Of a DNA stretch of 64,000 nucleotides, positions 37,010 to 48,300 are shown piece after piece. Source of the DNA: Epiperipatus broadwayi (Eukaryota > Onychophora > Udeonychophora > Euonychophora > Peripatidae); NCBI GenBank assembly GCA_028023455.1, contig JAQFVV010012420.1:9445194-9509193 (forward strand), written 5' to 3'. The notes under the pieces are model-generated. The model was given only the letters and a program-made list of their open reading frames with translations. It was not told where the DNA came from and ran no database searches. The position numbers and the translations under genes were made by a program. Within the stretch, counting starts at the first letter, position 1, and each line of letters starts with the position of its first letter.

Positions 37010-37870
37010 CATATGCTTACACATTCTGTTAATAAGAGTACCAAACTCCATACTTCAGTGCCACCAAGTGCGAGCTTTCGTAATCAATGGATTTGTGCAT
37101 AAATTCCCTATCTAGTACCTACTCATCCAACATCCCCACACTAGTTTCTAGCTTATTGCTTTCATCAGTGAGGAGCCTTAAATTTGAAAGCACTGCACCT
37201 AGATCTTAGGACCTAATGCAACCTTCAGCAGCCATTCTTTACCTATTTGATTAATTATAAGGTTAGAAGCCTAAGATGAAACACTATAATGTTTCCAACC
37301 CTATCTCATTTACTTGTATAGTCATATAGATCTGAACTCAGTTCAACATCTATACATTTTGGTATCTGGTTTTCCAAAAAACCACATTTGTGATTATCCT
37401 ATGGCCAGGATAGGTATAAAACCATCAAAATCACATGATCACCATTTCATTTGCTTACACATGCTGTTAATAAGCATACCAAACTCTATACATTAGTACT
37501 ATCAAGTGCAAGCTTTCGTAATCAATGGATGCAGGAAGATTGTTGTTGAACTGAGTTCAGATCTATATGACTGAACAAGTGAATGAGCTTGGGTTGGAAA
37601 CATTATGGTATTTTCATCTTGGACTTCTAGCTTTATACTTAATCAAATAGATAAAAGGTAGCTGCTAGAGGGTTGCGTTAGGTCCTAAGATCTAGGTGCT
37701 GAGCTCTCAAATCCAAGTCTCCCCACTGATGAAAGCCACAAGATAGAAACTAGTGTGGGGATGTTGAATGAGTAGATACTAGATAGGGATTTTATGCACA
37801 AACTTTCCTGCATTCATTGACTATGACAGCTTCCACCTGGTGGTACTATTGTATAGAGAATTTGGTTTAT
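37010..37870. repeat. ~450-bp repeat family, plus and then inverted copy
   Basis: A plus-oriented unit from about 37010 to 37520 contains CATCAGTGAGGAGCC, GCACTGCACCTAGATCTTAGGA, GATCTGAACTCAGTTCA and ATCACATGATCACCATTTC. The start of the next unit recurs about 440 bp on (CAAGCTTTCGTAATCAATGG-type string at 37072 and 37510), so the family is tandem in nature. From about 37545 to 37870 the same unit runs in reverse (GTTGAACTGAGTTCAGATC through CCTAAGATCTAGGTGC). Short open frames across it are by-products and are not annotated as genes. Confidence 0.7.
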
Positions 37871-38212
37871 TTATTAACAGAAAATCAATGATGTGATAAG
37901 ATTATTATCTGGTCACTTTTACATTTTATATATTCAAAGACCACAGTTAATAAAATAGCAAACACATATTTTAGCTTTGATGAAGATTGCTGCCTGGTCA
38001 AGTAAAAAATAAAGTGTAACTTTGTAAAAGTGATAAAAGAAAGGAGGATTGATTATTTGTTTTTTAAAATAAATTTACTATTTTTTTTTTTTTTTGTTGC
38101 TACATATGCAGGAAATTTTTTCCTTTTTCTTATCAAGTAAGTATAAGAAATTTTACTTTTTCTTTAAAGCTTTTATCCAATATTTGATAAGTTTAATAAA
38201 CTATCATTAATT
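37871..38212. other. A/T-rich noncoding spacer
   Basis: Lies between two blocks of the ~450-bp repeat family and has a long T run near 38083-38095. Nothing else is visible. Confidence 0.5.
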
Positions 38213-38903
38213 TTGTTTAAAACAGGTAAAACTCTCCATACAGTTTTGTCACTCAGTGCAAATCAGAATAATCACTGGATGCCAGAAGGCTTGTGTAAAA
38301 AATCTCCATCTAGTGCCTACTCATCCAATATCCCCAGACTAGTTTCTGGCTTGTGGTCTTCATCAGTGAGAAGCCTTGAATCTGAGAGCACTGCACCTAG
38401 ATCTTAGGATCTAATGCAACTCTCCAGAAGCCACCTTTCATCTCTACTTAACTACAAAACTATGAGCCTTAAACTGAAAACACAAAAATATTTTCATTCC
38501 AAGCTCATCAGCTTATATAGTCATATAGGTCTGAACTCAGTTCAGAACCCATACATTTTGGTGTCTTTGGTTTTTTTAATAACCATAGCCACCACTATCC
38601 TATTAGGCAGAATTGGTTTTAAGCCAATAAACATCACATGATCACCATTTCTTATGCTTGCTTATAACTATTATTAAAACAGGCAAAACTCTCCATACAG
38701 TATTGCCACTCAGTGCAGTGCTCTCAGATCCAAGGCTCCTCACTGATGAAAGTCATAAGAAACTAGTCTGTGGATATAATCAATGGATGCCAGAAGGCTT
38801 GTGCATAAAATCCCCATCTAGTGCCTACTCATCCAATATCTCCAGACTAGTTTCTGGCTTATGGCTTTCATCAGTGAGGAGCCTTGGATCTGAGAGCACC
38901 ACG
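38213..38903 (+). repeat. ~450-bp repeat family, plus copies with internal flip
   Basis: A full unit starts at about 38218 (AAAACAGGTAAAACTCTCC) and repeats at about 38679 (AAAACAGGCAAAACTCTCC), a period of about 460 bp. In the second unit the segment 38711-38772 is inverted relative to the family. It forms a hairpin with 38837-38901 (GTGCTCTCAGATCCAAGGCT against its complement). The block then switches to the inverted orientation at about 38901-38903. Confidence 0.7.
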
Positions 38904-38913
38904 TGTAGCAATA

Positions 38914-39799
38914 CACCTGGGTCTCATTTTATGCGGTAGATAGGTTCCTCAGAAAATGCACACAAAAGAAATCGCACAAAAATAGACTTACCTTGAAAAA
39001 TAGGGGATAGGTTCTGTCATTTTTCAGAAATTGTATAAAAGCAAAGCAACAAGGAAAAATTACTTTAAAATTCACATTAAAAAAATAAGGAAATAAAGTA
39101 TGACTAATAAAAAATTTCATATATTTGAAAAAAATTAATACAAGACTTACTTTTTTTATTAACTACAGTATTTAATTTTACATTTTTTCATACATATTTT
39201 AATCATTACCGCTATTTGACAATATGCGTTCATTTGTGAACTGGTAAGAAGTCAGATTCGTGATGTGATGTACAACTAGCACCACTTTCAGTCTTGTGCT
39301 GTGTTAATGGTTTTCTGTTTCTATATTAAAAAAATGAGATCGCAATCAAAACAAAAAGATTATACATTATCATTAGAAAGATTATTTTCAATTTACAAAA
39401 TCAATAAAATCTTCGTTATTATTTATTTTAAAAATCTAAAAAAATATTTATTTCTGTTATATCTAACACAATACGTTTTAAAAGTTTAAAATTTTTGAAT
39501 ATTTATTGCGATATTTTTATATGTAAGTATAAATCTATTATTATTTACTCATTAGTATAAGTAGGTTATTTACATAGAAGGTAAGATTCTAAATACAGCT
39601 TCAGGCCATATTCACATTAACTGCTAATATAACATTATATTTTTGAAAAAAAAAAAAAATTTCAAGTCAAAATAAGTTATTAATAATTTAAATTTCTTGA
39701 TATCTAATAAATATAGTGAAATATGATATTAAGAAGAAACATGAATCGCATAACTTCAAAATTGCATTAAAATAATCTGCATAAAATGAAACCCAGGTG
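38914..39799. mobile_element. Mariner-type MITE, copy 2
   Basis: Ends are CACCTGGGTCTC and the complement of CACCTGGGTTTC, flanked by TA (38912-38913 and 39800-39801). It sits inside the ~450-bp repeat. The unbroken copy at about 40238-40262 reads GTAGCAATACTGTATGG, giving the empty site with one TA. It shares GGTTCCTCAGAAAATG with copy 1 (21897-22824), in reverse orientation. No transposase frame is present. The open frames inside (38929-39120 minus, 39301-39489 plus) look incidental. Confidence 0.82.
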
Positions 39800-40330
39800 T
39801 ACTGTATGGAGAATTTTACCTGTTTTAATAACAGTTATAAGCAAGCATAAGAAATAGTAATCGTATGATATTTATTGGCTTAAAACCAATCCTGCCTAAT
39901 AAGATAGTGGTGGCTATGGTTATTAAAGAACCAAAGACACCAAAATGTATGGGTACTGAACTGAGTTTAGACCTATATAAGCTGATGAGCTTGGATTGAA
40001 AATATTATTGTGTTTTTAATTTAAGACTCATAGTTTTGTAGTTAAGTAAAGATAAAAGGTGGCTGCTGAAGGGTTGCATTAGATTCTAAGATCTATATGC
40101 AGTGCTCTCAGATCCAAGGCTCCTCACTGACAAAGACCACAAGCCAGAAACTAGTCTGGGGGTATTGGATAAGTAGGCACTAGATGGGGATTTTATGCAT
40201 AAGCCTTCTGGTATCGATTGATTACTCTGGCTTACACTGAGTAGCAATACTGTATGGAGAGTTTTGCCTGTTTTAATAACAGTTGTAAGCAAGCATAAGA
40301 AATGGTGATCATGTGATGTTTATTGGCTTA
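39800..40330 (-). repeat. ~450-bp repeat family, inverted copy
   Basis: The reverse complement of the family runs from CTGTATGGAGAATTTTACCT at 39802 to the next unit start, CTGTATGGAGAGTTTTGCCT, near 40252, a period of about 445-450 bp. It continues to TGTTTATTGGCTTA. Together with 38213-38903 it makes a large imperfect palindrome split by the mariner-type MITE. Confidence 0.7.
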
Positions 40331-41399
40331 ATTTTATTTAACTTATTTTTTCTTTAATAAATGTTTATTAAGCAGTATTTATTAATTTTGTTTAATTAAT
40401 ACTATGTGGAATTGAGAATCAATAAACATAGCCTGATTTTTTAATAATTTTTTTTTAATAAATGAGTGTTTCTGTATAAACTACAGTCTGTGCTTTTTTT
40501 TTTTTTTGGTATATTGGGATAGTTTAGGATTCGGCAAATTTTTTTAACATGAGTTATTTTGTTTAAATCTCTCCTCTTTCACAAAAAAACTGCAAGGAAA
40601 ACAGGTGAAAAATAGGTTCATGAAAAATAGGAATTTCTGAATGCCTGTGGATATATTTAACATTTATTTTAGTAAGAACATAACAGAATCTGTATACATC
40701 CTAATAAAAATAAAAATTATCTTAAAAATAAATAGACAAAAAATTACTTTGTCAGTTTGTTCTAATGCTTAAACATGAGGCAACCCGCCTCGAAAGCGCT
40801 AAGCGTTTAATATTTGTGCACTCGTTATAGCTTTTCTTTCAAACGCTTCACACACATAATTTTATTTATTAATACACTGTAATCACTGTGTCATAATAAG
40901 GCTGAATTCAAGAAACAAGGTTGTAAAACACATTTTCTTATCTTAGAGTCATCAAAATATTTATTTACAAATTATAGAAGAAAATAAAAATAGTGTTTGT
41001 TTATCATGATAAAGAGCCATAAGATTTGGATCTTAGAGCTGTATATAACTGGCAAACCACAGTTTTCTGACTCATGGAATAGTTGATATAAAAAGAATAC
41101 ATTCTTTAATTAATCATTTTTTGAAATCGACAAGTGCAAAAATATTTGTATGCAATTCTCTTTTTATTGAATGACTGTTCAAATCTATAAAAATCTTAAT
41201 CTAAAAAGTATCAAGAAATCAGACGTTGGAATCATAGTCAAATTTGTTTGTATAAGTTATATACAATTTTTTTTATACTTACATCTTATATGTGTATGTA
41301 TCAATTTAGGAAAGAATAATAAAATATGTAAAAAAAAGTGTTTTTAAATAATGCTTTTATTTAATTAAACAGTACTAACAGAGTGAAAAGTAGAAAAAT
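40331..41399. other. A/T-rich noncoding stretch
   Basis: Nothing supported. A short GC-richer string around 40780-40850 (GGCAACCCGCCTCGAAAGCG) has no recognisable feature. Confidence 0.5.
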
Positions 41400-41813
41400 A
41401 AAGTAATCTGACTAAGAAGTAGAAAAAAAAACTGAATTTGCCATTCTTGGAAATCTAGACTTCTTGTAAAACTATTGGAAACTGCAGTAATATTGCCATT
41501 TCAAAAAGGCGAGGCTCAAATCATGAAAATTAGAAATGCTTCAAATGCTCTTATGAAATAACAATATTCCACCAATTTCCAATTGTTTTATAACAAGTCT
41601 AGATTTTTGTCTTGCGTTGTTAGCCGAGAGGTATCGCAACCGCCATGCAAGCAAGTAGTTGGTTGCAGACGATTGTGGGTTCGCGTCCCGGCCGATGCTA
41701 TGACATATGAAAAAAAAAAAAAGGCTAGATTTTTAAGATCTCTGATATTTGCCAAGAATGGCAAATTAACTGAGATTCAGGGTTTTTTTTACCTTTTAAT
41801 CAGATTACTTTGT
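41400..41813. mobile_element. MITE with ~50-bp inverted ends, split by a SINE
   Basis: The left end AAAGTAATCTGACTAAGAAG and the right end (complement, ATCAGATTACTTT) pair, as do the inner segments GAATTTGCCATTCTTGG and CCAAGAATGGCAAATT. Without the SINE at 41609-41724 and its duplicated target, the element is about 290 bp. No coding capacity; family unknown. Confidence 0.65.
41609..41724 (+). mobile_element. Complete short tRNA-derived SINE with A-tail
   Basis: It is flanked by an exact 10-bp target duplication, CTAGATTTTT (41599-41608 and 41725-41734). Inside are an A box TAGCCGAGAGG (41621-41631) and a B box GGTTCGCGTCC (41678-41688), spaced as in a tRNA with an extended variable arm. A short unique tail ATGACATATG leads into twelve A. 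At 116 bp it is one of the simplest SINE designs: a tRNA head, a few bases and an A-tail, presumably mobilised by a LINE not seen in this window. The minus-strand copy at 20742-20840 shares the tail. Confidence 0.85.
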
Positions 41814-42537
41814 TATTTGACCAATTAAAACAACAACATAGACATGATACAGAAATTCCTGAACCAAAATAACTTTTTATTTATTAAATCTTTTTATCTT
41901 ATTAAACTTTTTTCATTAAAAACAAAAAGTGGTTAAAACTAAAAAAAAAAAAATATCAGCCTGAGCAAAATTTAAAAATGTAGATATACAGATAGAAACA
42001 TATACAAAAAATGTGTATATACAAATGAAACATACACAGATATCACAAGTTAATATAAAAGCATATAAAATAGGATAAACCTAAATTGGCAAAGAATAAT
42101 CTAACTTGAACAATAATTTAAATTATCAAATTAGCTAACTGTAAAATACAACATGTCTGTCTCATACTGAGGAATATTAAAGGCTGTTTTACATTCACAT
42201 GTAGTATATATTATATTTAGTATAATATATGCATTAGACAATACATAATCTTATTGAAAAAAATTATTTTATAAACATTTTTTATATAAAATAGAAAGTA
42301 CATTAGCAATAAAAGATATTAACATAAATTATAACAGCCAATGCATATTAATAAAAGATGATGAGTATTCAGAACAAATTCTGCTATAGCATTTATAATA
42401 TCAAAATAAAACTTTACAAAACAAAATGACAGTGTAATGAAATTTCTAATCCTAATTTATATCTTCTATTCATTCACTTGTTTTATTATAAGACTACATT
42501 AAATGTAATGTTTGTGTGGGTATTACATATATATTCA
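41735..42537. other. MITE right arm, then 3' flank of the glycosyltransferase gene
   Basis: After the MITE ends at 41813 the sequence is A/T-rich and noncoding. Because the exon at 42538-42869 is on the minus strand and ends in tandem stops, this stretch should contain its 3' untranslated region. I did not settle on one polyadenylation signal. Confidence 0.45.
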
Positions 42538-42869
42538 TTATCCAAAATATTTTGTTAATAGTGAATGATCTTTTAATTGAGCATTTGATATCATTTTATA
42601 AATATCCAAATTAATCTTGAAGGGGTCCAATCCTAAGGTTCTATTTTTTAACAATTCCTCCATGCATTCCAAAGCTATTGGTTGAAAATCAATATAAAAT
42701 TTATTTGCAAACAAATGAGGGCGCTGACTGAGGCCGTGAAGATCACGTATTCCAAAAATACAAACTGAACCATCATAGTATCCATGCTTGCATAATTTAG
42801 TATAGTTATTGATTTTTGGATAGTTTTTTTTCCAAACAACATATTTGGAAGCAAAATTATTTCTTGTAC
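42538..42869 (-). CDS. Terminal exon of a GT14 (Branch) beta-1,6-N-acetylglucosaminyltransferase
   Basis: On the minus strand the acceptor TTTTCTATTGCAG ends at 42870. Two bases complete a split codon, then 109 codons run to TAA TGA (42538-42540). The peptide has FASKYVVWKKNYPKI, a CIFGIRDLHGL segment and HLFANKF, followed by ALECMEELL. SVC(V/I)(Y/F)G..DL and HLFANKFD close to the C-terminus are hallmarks of GCNT-type enzymes. These Golgi type II membrane proteins add GlcNAc in beta-1,6 linkage to mucin core or I-branch glycans. Here the usual D after ANKF is Y. The N-terminal anchor and donor-binding exons are not recognised and should lie at higher coordinates, perhaps beyond this window, since a 7-kb LTR element begins about 0.95 kb upstream. 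Confidence 0.8.
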
Positions 42870-43379
42870 CTGCAATAGAAAATAAAAATTAAATATGGTT
42901 AGTATAAACTTTTTCTATTTCAACTTCAAAATAAAAATATTTATACCATAATAAATAATAGTATGATAATTTATTCCACTCTTATTAAAGTAGAATATAT
43001 TTTATAGAAGTTATAACCACACTACCAAGAGCTTTAAATAATGCTTTGACTACACTATAATTTTACACAAAATTAGAAGAATAGTTGTTATGCCCATTTA
43101 CAGAATGATTAATATTTTGTATATGTAAATAATAAAAGTACTAAAGCATGACAAGATAATTAGCAAACATTACAATTAATAGATCTGAAAGTAATTAAAA
43201 ATACTTTTATGATTAATAATGGGAGTCTGAAATGTGCTAATGAGTTAGAGAACTATATAGAACACATTCTTAGCATATTTCCTTGAGTAGCACAAATGTA
43301 TGCACTTATATATATATATAAATATAAATATTTCACAATGATGGCATTACAAAACCATTATGTTGTCTTTCTAATATAC
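42870..43379. other. Probable intron, A/T-rich
   Basis: Lies directly upstream (minus strand) of the acceptor of the glycosyltransferase exon. No second exon is recognisable. Confidence 0.5.
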
Positions 43380-43811
43380 TATTCTTTAAAATGAAATATA
43401 TTCAATTTATAGACAACTAAATACTTAAAATATATAAATAATAAATTATTATGAATTGTGAAGAAAGTATTGAAGTCATCAAATATTGTAAAAATTATAA
43501 AGAAAGAAAAGTATATGAAACATTGTATATACATGAAAATAAAGAGAAATGTATGAATTTAGTACAAGGGTCGGTTAAGTTAGGTGGAAAATGGTCATTA
43601 AATAAAAATTGGAAAATTTAAAAACATCTTTATTGTTAAGTTTGATCTGTATATGATATGTAAATCACGTGAATTTTTTCAATTGTTATAATATCTTGAT
43701 AAGGTTCATTTTTTGAACGAAAATTGATTAGATATTAATAAATTTATTATTTATATATTTTAAGTATTTAGTTGTCTATAAATTGAATATATTTCATTTT
43801 AAAGAATATAT
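43380..43811. mobile_element. Snap-back fragment of a Penelope-like 3' end
   Basis: Inverted arms of about 67 bp (43381-43447 and 43739-43808; ATTCTTTAAAATGAAATATA against its complement) enclose a ~290-bp core. The core encodes the last ~56 residues of a Penelope-like protein and its 3' untranslated region. The left arm is thus an inverted copy of the 3' end of the right side. This is another subfamily, since the tail differs from the copies at 9-15 kb. It ends six bases before the LTR element at 43818. Confidence 0.6.
43451..43621 (+). pseudogene. Penelope-like C-terminal fragment
   Basis: The open frame reads MNCEESIEVIKYCKNYKER, then VYETLYIHENKEKCMNLV, and ends KNWKI before TAA. The pattern (R)xxYExxYI...NW...WKI matches the end of the Penelope protein at 15380-15456 (RRQIYEIYYI...NW...EWKII). 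Only the part after the GIY-YIG core is present, so it is a 5'-truncated insertion remnant. Confidence 0.6.
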
Positions 43812-43817
43812 ATATAT

Positions 43818-45481
43818 TGTGCCAAGGTCAATTTGGCACATGTATATAAAATAATTTTGTCTAAAAAAATTATTAAAATAAAATAAAAAATATTTCGTAA
43901 AAGAGTTTGAAATAAAAGATTAAAAGTGGGAAGGGGGTTTTCTTAAAGTCAAACTAAAAGTGTTATAAAAGAAAGTAAAGTTTTTCTAAATTAGTATTCG
44001 TAAAAATAAGTAATTTAAAATTTAAAAAAAAATATAAATCTCTTTTCATTCAAGCTTATTATAATAAATTATATATGTGCGTGCAAGTGTAAATAAATGT
44101 ATGCGTGTTAGAATAATATTAAAATATATATATATATGTAAATGAAAGTTAAAAAAGAAATTATATTTGCAAAACACAGTGATGGCTATTAAGTTAAATA
44201 AAGATTTTAAAAAACCACACCAGCGGTGGGCTACTAATTAAAGATATAAAAACAATACGTTTATGAAAGCTACTACTAATTAAACAATCGTCAAAAACAC
44301 GTCATAGGATTAATTACCAATGGAATTTCGGCAACACCTATTGCACCTATTGCCGGAGGATATTAAAACAAAAACAATTCGAATACATAAATAGCCAGAT
44401 TTTTTTATCGGAGTTCAGTTTTTCAGTCTAGTTTGCAGTGACAGTCTTGTTTCAGTTGAGATAACAGTGCATTTCTATTGTATATTCAGAAACAAAAATG
44501 CATTGTTGAGCAGTTTTTGGAAATATACGCTCATGCTTCAGCCTTTTTAGTCCAACAAGATCATCAAAACCTGCCTGTGAAATAATGTCTGCATAACAAC
44601 TCAGAAATCCTCCGTCAAACGTTCAACTGTCTTCAAGAATAGAGCCAATGGATTCGCATAAAATCTCTTCAAGAAACATCCAAATCTAACCGGTTAGATA
44701 TAATCCATCAGAAGCAGCAGAAGCAGCCAACAACAAGCAATATCAATGTTCCAAAAATCCTAGGTAAACATTTATTTATTATCATTTATACATAGTAGCC
44801 ACCGCTGTAATTCATCAATCCTACCGAGTAAAGTAATTTGAACTCTTAAGCATGCATAAAATGAACTATTGATGTGCGTGTGTGTAAATGTGAGATAATT
44901 TAATGATGTCACATATTATTTATGCTTTTCACCAGATATGTGTTATAATGTGTTACTTTAAAAATGTGAGTGTGTTAAATTAGATTTATAAAGATATTTA
45001 AATTTAGTCAATTAATGTTGGGTAATAAATTATCTTTAAACTTAATTAATGTTAATTAAAATAAAATGTCTTCAAACTTAAACTTTATTTGTCAGTCAAT
45101 TCTTTTTACCAACCTTTTTACTAATTCTTTCCACCACTAATTTTGTATAATTTTGTTATTGAATTAAAATTAGTCTGAGCTAGTTTTAGGGAATGTTTCG
45201 AGCACTGGATTATGAGCCTACTGCCTGAATACGTTAGTCATCAGACTAGCTGGCGCCCTGTAGTTTACCCGAAACAAATAAAGTATTTGGATAGTAGGGG
45301 TTTGAATCTAGCAGCCGAGATGGGTCATTGTTGATAGTTAAAGCTATCAATGAGATCTCCCATTTTGCTCGAACATGCCGGTTCATTCACGTAACATTTA
45401 TAAGATTATAAATGTATTATGAAGGAGTTTGAAACCGGCCAAATGCATAAGTAAGTGGTTTCAGCAGTTCGACCCAGTACA
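43818..45481 (+). repeat. 5' LTR of gag-only element
   Basis: 1664 bp, TG...CA. It matches the 3' LTR closely, with scattered substitutions and short indels. A GC-richer stretch, 44400-44770, follows a TATA-like ATACATAAATAG near 44382 and may hold the promoter and transcription start. An AG-GTAAAC donor-like string lies near 44762. Confidence 0.85.
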
Positions 45482-45520
45482 TAAATGGCTTTCCCAACAT
45501 TTGGGGCTGGACCTAAGAAA
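45482..45520 (+). promoter_or_regulatory. Primer-binding-site region
   Basis: The sequence after the 5' LTR reads TAAATGGCTTTCCCAACA, then TTTGGGGCTGGACC. A TGG complementary to a tRNA CCA end occurs four bases in (TGGCTTTCCCAACA) and again farther on. I cannot assign the tRNA. Confidence 0.4.
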
Positions 45521-45900
45521 CAATAGTAAATAAATACTTTGTTTCTTGTTTTAAAAAATTTTCTATACAATAGCTAAATTACGTATGTTAAAGCGTTTTA
45601 ATTTAAAAAAAAAAAAAAAGAATTGACCGAAAACTTTGTTTTCTTTAAATGAAAAGAGATTTACGCTATTTACATTATCTAAAATAAATCATTATGTTAA
45701 ATCAGAGACAGTTGGATGTTTGGGTGGAGTTAAAGCATTAAGATCAGGTGGAGAAATATGGACAAAGGAGGGGCGGAGTCAGTGTATATTTCCAGTTTAG
45801 TAAGAAATAAAAAAAATAGAAATTAGTAAACTTATGAGTGTGAATAAAATATAATATTAAAGAAAAATAATATAAAAAAGTAAAGTTTAAAAATATAAAT

Positions 45901-47290
45901 ATGACAAGAAATAAACCTAGAATGGAAACTCAAGGTAAAAAAACAGACAATGTTCCCAGCGAGGAACAAAATAAAACCGAAACTAGTGAAATAGAAAAGG
46001 TCCCCAGTGAAGAAAAAATGGAAACTCAAGTGAAAGAAGTAGAGAATGCTTCTAGCGAGGAACAAAAAGATAAAAACGAAAAAGAGGTTGAGCAAAAAGA
46101 AGAGAATAGGGAAATCATAGCTTTATTAACTTGCATGTTTGAAAAACAAAAAGAAACAGCCGAAGAATATAAAAAAATAGCTGAAGAGCTTAAAAACCAA
46201 AATAATGAAATGAAGAGTAAATTGGAAGGGCAAGCTGAAATGCTTGAAAAGTTATAGGACCAGATCGAAATGGGCCAAAATAAAATAAAAGGAGAAATTA
46301 GGGAAGAAATAGAAGAGATTAAAACACATGTAGAAAATCAAATAGAGACCGCTTACCAAGTAATGGAAAAAAATAAGATAGAAAAGTAATTGAAGAGATA
46401 AAAGTCGGAATGATGGATTTAGCTTGGAAAGTAAATCAAAAGAATAGTAAAAATAGTTCGCAAATGGAAATAAAATAGTGTGACCACTTGAGTGCAAACA
46501 TGCACATTATAAACAATCCGGCAATCGTGAACCAGTTTTTGAAAATACAGATATTTTCTGGCCATCAAGGTGAAGCTCCTATGGAGCATTTAAATAGTTT
46601 GGAGCACTATTTCACTCTGAATCAATTAAGTGAGGAGCCTATGATTGCAATAGCTTGTAGCCATTTACAAGGGGGTCTCAATCTTGGTGGGACTCTTTAT
46701 ATAAAAAACCCATTACTTTTGCCGAATATAAAATTGCTGTTTTAGCTAGTTATTGGAACGAAGATTATCAAGAAAATCATTGTCACCAGATCTCGCAAGA
46801 TAAATGGCAACCTGGTGAACCATTCGTTTCTTTTTTTAGAAGGCAAGTGGCAAAATTACGCTCTTTAACAGCAGACCCACTATCTGAACAACAAATTGTC
46901 AGGATAGTCCGTCATAGTTTTCCTCATAATGTCGAGCAAATGCTCATAGGAACTAAAAGAAAAACAGTGGAACGAATGGCGGAATTGTTGAGCGCTTTCG
47001 ACAGAGCTAGACCAACTTTTGACATGAGAGATAGGGGATTCAAACCCCAACTTAGAGAGCCGGCTGTAAATGCTGTAAGATATAGATATAGGTCGAATTC
47101 AGAGACTCCCCGGAGGAGACATTATTCTAATAGTCCCGAGAAAACAAAAATCTTTCGAAGAACCGACAGCGATCCTGACATCTCTCGTACTAGATTTAAG
47201 GAAAGGCCCAGGGGTGACTCTCAATCCCCCAGCACAAGTGGCTATATGCAGAAAAAAATATATAATAAAGAACCGCCAGACAAAAATTAA
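45901..47290 (+). pseudogene. Gag-like protein, broken by stops and shifts
   Basis: The first part (45901-46257) is a charged, lysine/glutamate-rich coiled coil with repeated ETQ-K...SEEQ motifs, ending at an in-frame TAG (46255) after which the coil continues. A frameshift near 46380 and a further stop near 46476 precede a capsid-like part: IFSGHQGEAPMEHLNSLEHYF, then after another shift near 46690 the ITFAEYKIAVL segment and EPFVSFFRRQVAKLRSL. The final intact piece (46847-47290) includes SEQQIVRIVRHSFPHNVEQM and an arginine-rich tail. W...TF.EY followed by a FFRRQ-type helix is typical of Ty3/gypsy capsids. No zinc knuckle is seen. Confidence 0.75.
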
Positions 47291-48059
47291 AAATATGTAA
47301 TCTGATGGATTCGCCGGCTTGACCTAGTATATAATGACCATGGACGTGGAATAATGGAAAATGTTAACAAAGTTTAATGAAATAAATGTAAAAATGAGTA
47401 TCAAGTTAGTTTGAATAATAAAAATGATTAAAGTTAGTCTTAGTAAAATAAAATAACAATCTTAGAGGTTTTTAAAATGTCAAAGCAATGATAAAACAAT
47501 TTATGTCAAAAACCCTCTATGATGTCTTATCGATTATGTTAAATCCCAGCTCATAAGTCTAAAACATAGCGGAGCATGACACCAATAAAATAAATGTGTA
47601 AAATCAAAAAAAAAGAAGGGAGAGTAAAAATAACGCTTTAAAAATAAAAATGAAATAAATAAGTGTATAATGAAAGTATTAATGAAAATAAAACATTATC
47701 AAATAAAATTAAAAAAAAAAAAGTGTATTAAATTAGGATTGAGGTGTGTGCGAGTATTTGGGCAAAGAAATTAAAAGTTGGTTTAAATCAGCACAAAATC
47801 TATCTGTGTGTTTGAATTGCCTTATACTTTGCTGCCTACTTCTCTTAACATTACATTTATTACCTAATGATAAAACTAAAAATGCACTCTAGAAAAATAA
47901 GAATTTGAAGTGGTCAATACTTAGGAAAAGTGATCAATGCACATATTAATTAAGAACGATGTTCGTAAATAAATAAGTAGGTCAAATAGTTAAAATAAAA
48001 TTGATAAAATCAAGTTAAATAAATAAGCGTAAATATATCTGTAGTAAATAATAATAAAA

Positions 48060-48300
48060 AGTGACTCGTGGTAAACTAATAGATTTTTTTTTTTTTGAAT
48101 ATACGCACAGTAATAAAAGGTAGTAAATAAATGATTTAAAGTCAAGTCAAAAATATATATATATATATCAGTGTAACAATGAATCGTAGTAAAGTAAGTT
48201 GTTTTTGAATATACGCAAGTTAATAAAAGTTGAGTAAATAATGAATCGTAATAAAGTAAAATAGTTTTTCTGAATACACACACATAGATAAAAAAGTTGA
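48060..48300 (+). repeat. Three diverged ~70-bp direct repeats
   Basis: Each has a GTAAA(C/G)TAA string, a T run, GAATA(T/C)ACGCA or GAATACACAC, and AATAAAAG(G/T)T or GATAAAAAAG. They lie inside the gag-only element. Confidence 0.5.

Noticed and set aside
37010-40292. Several 60-93-residue frames with SPSSAYSSNIPRLVSGLWS-like peptides
   Set aside because: They recur because the ~450-bp repeat recurs, occur in both orientations, and vary in frame and length.
45832-46497. Minus-strand frames over the gag region, rich in F and L
   Set aside because: Shadows of the lysine/glutamate-rich gag coiled coil on the plus strand.
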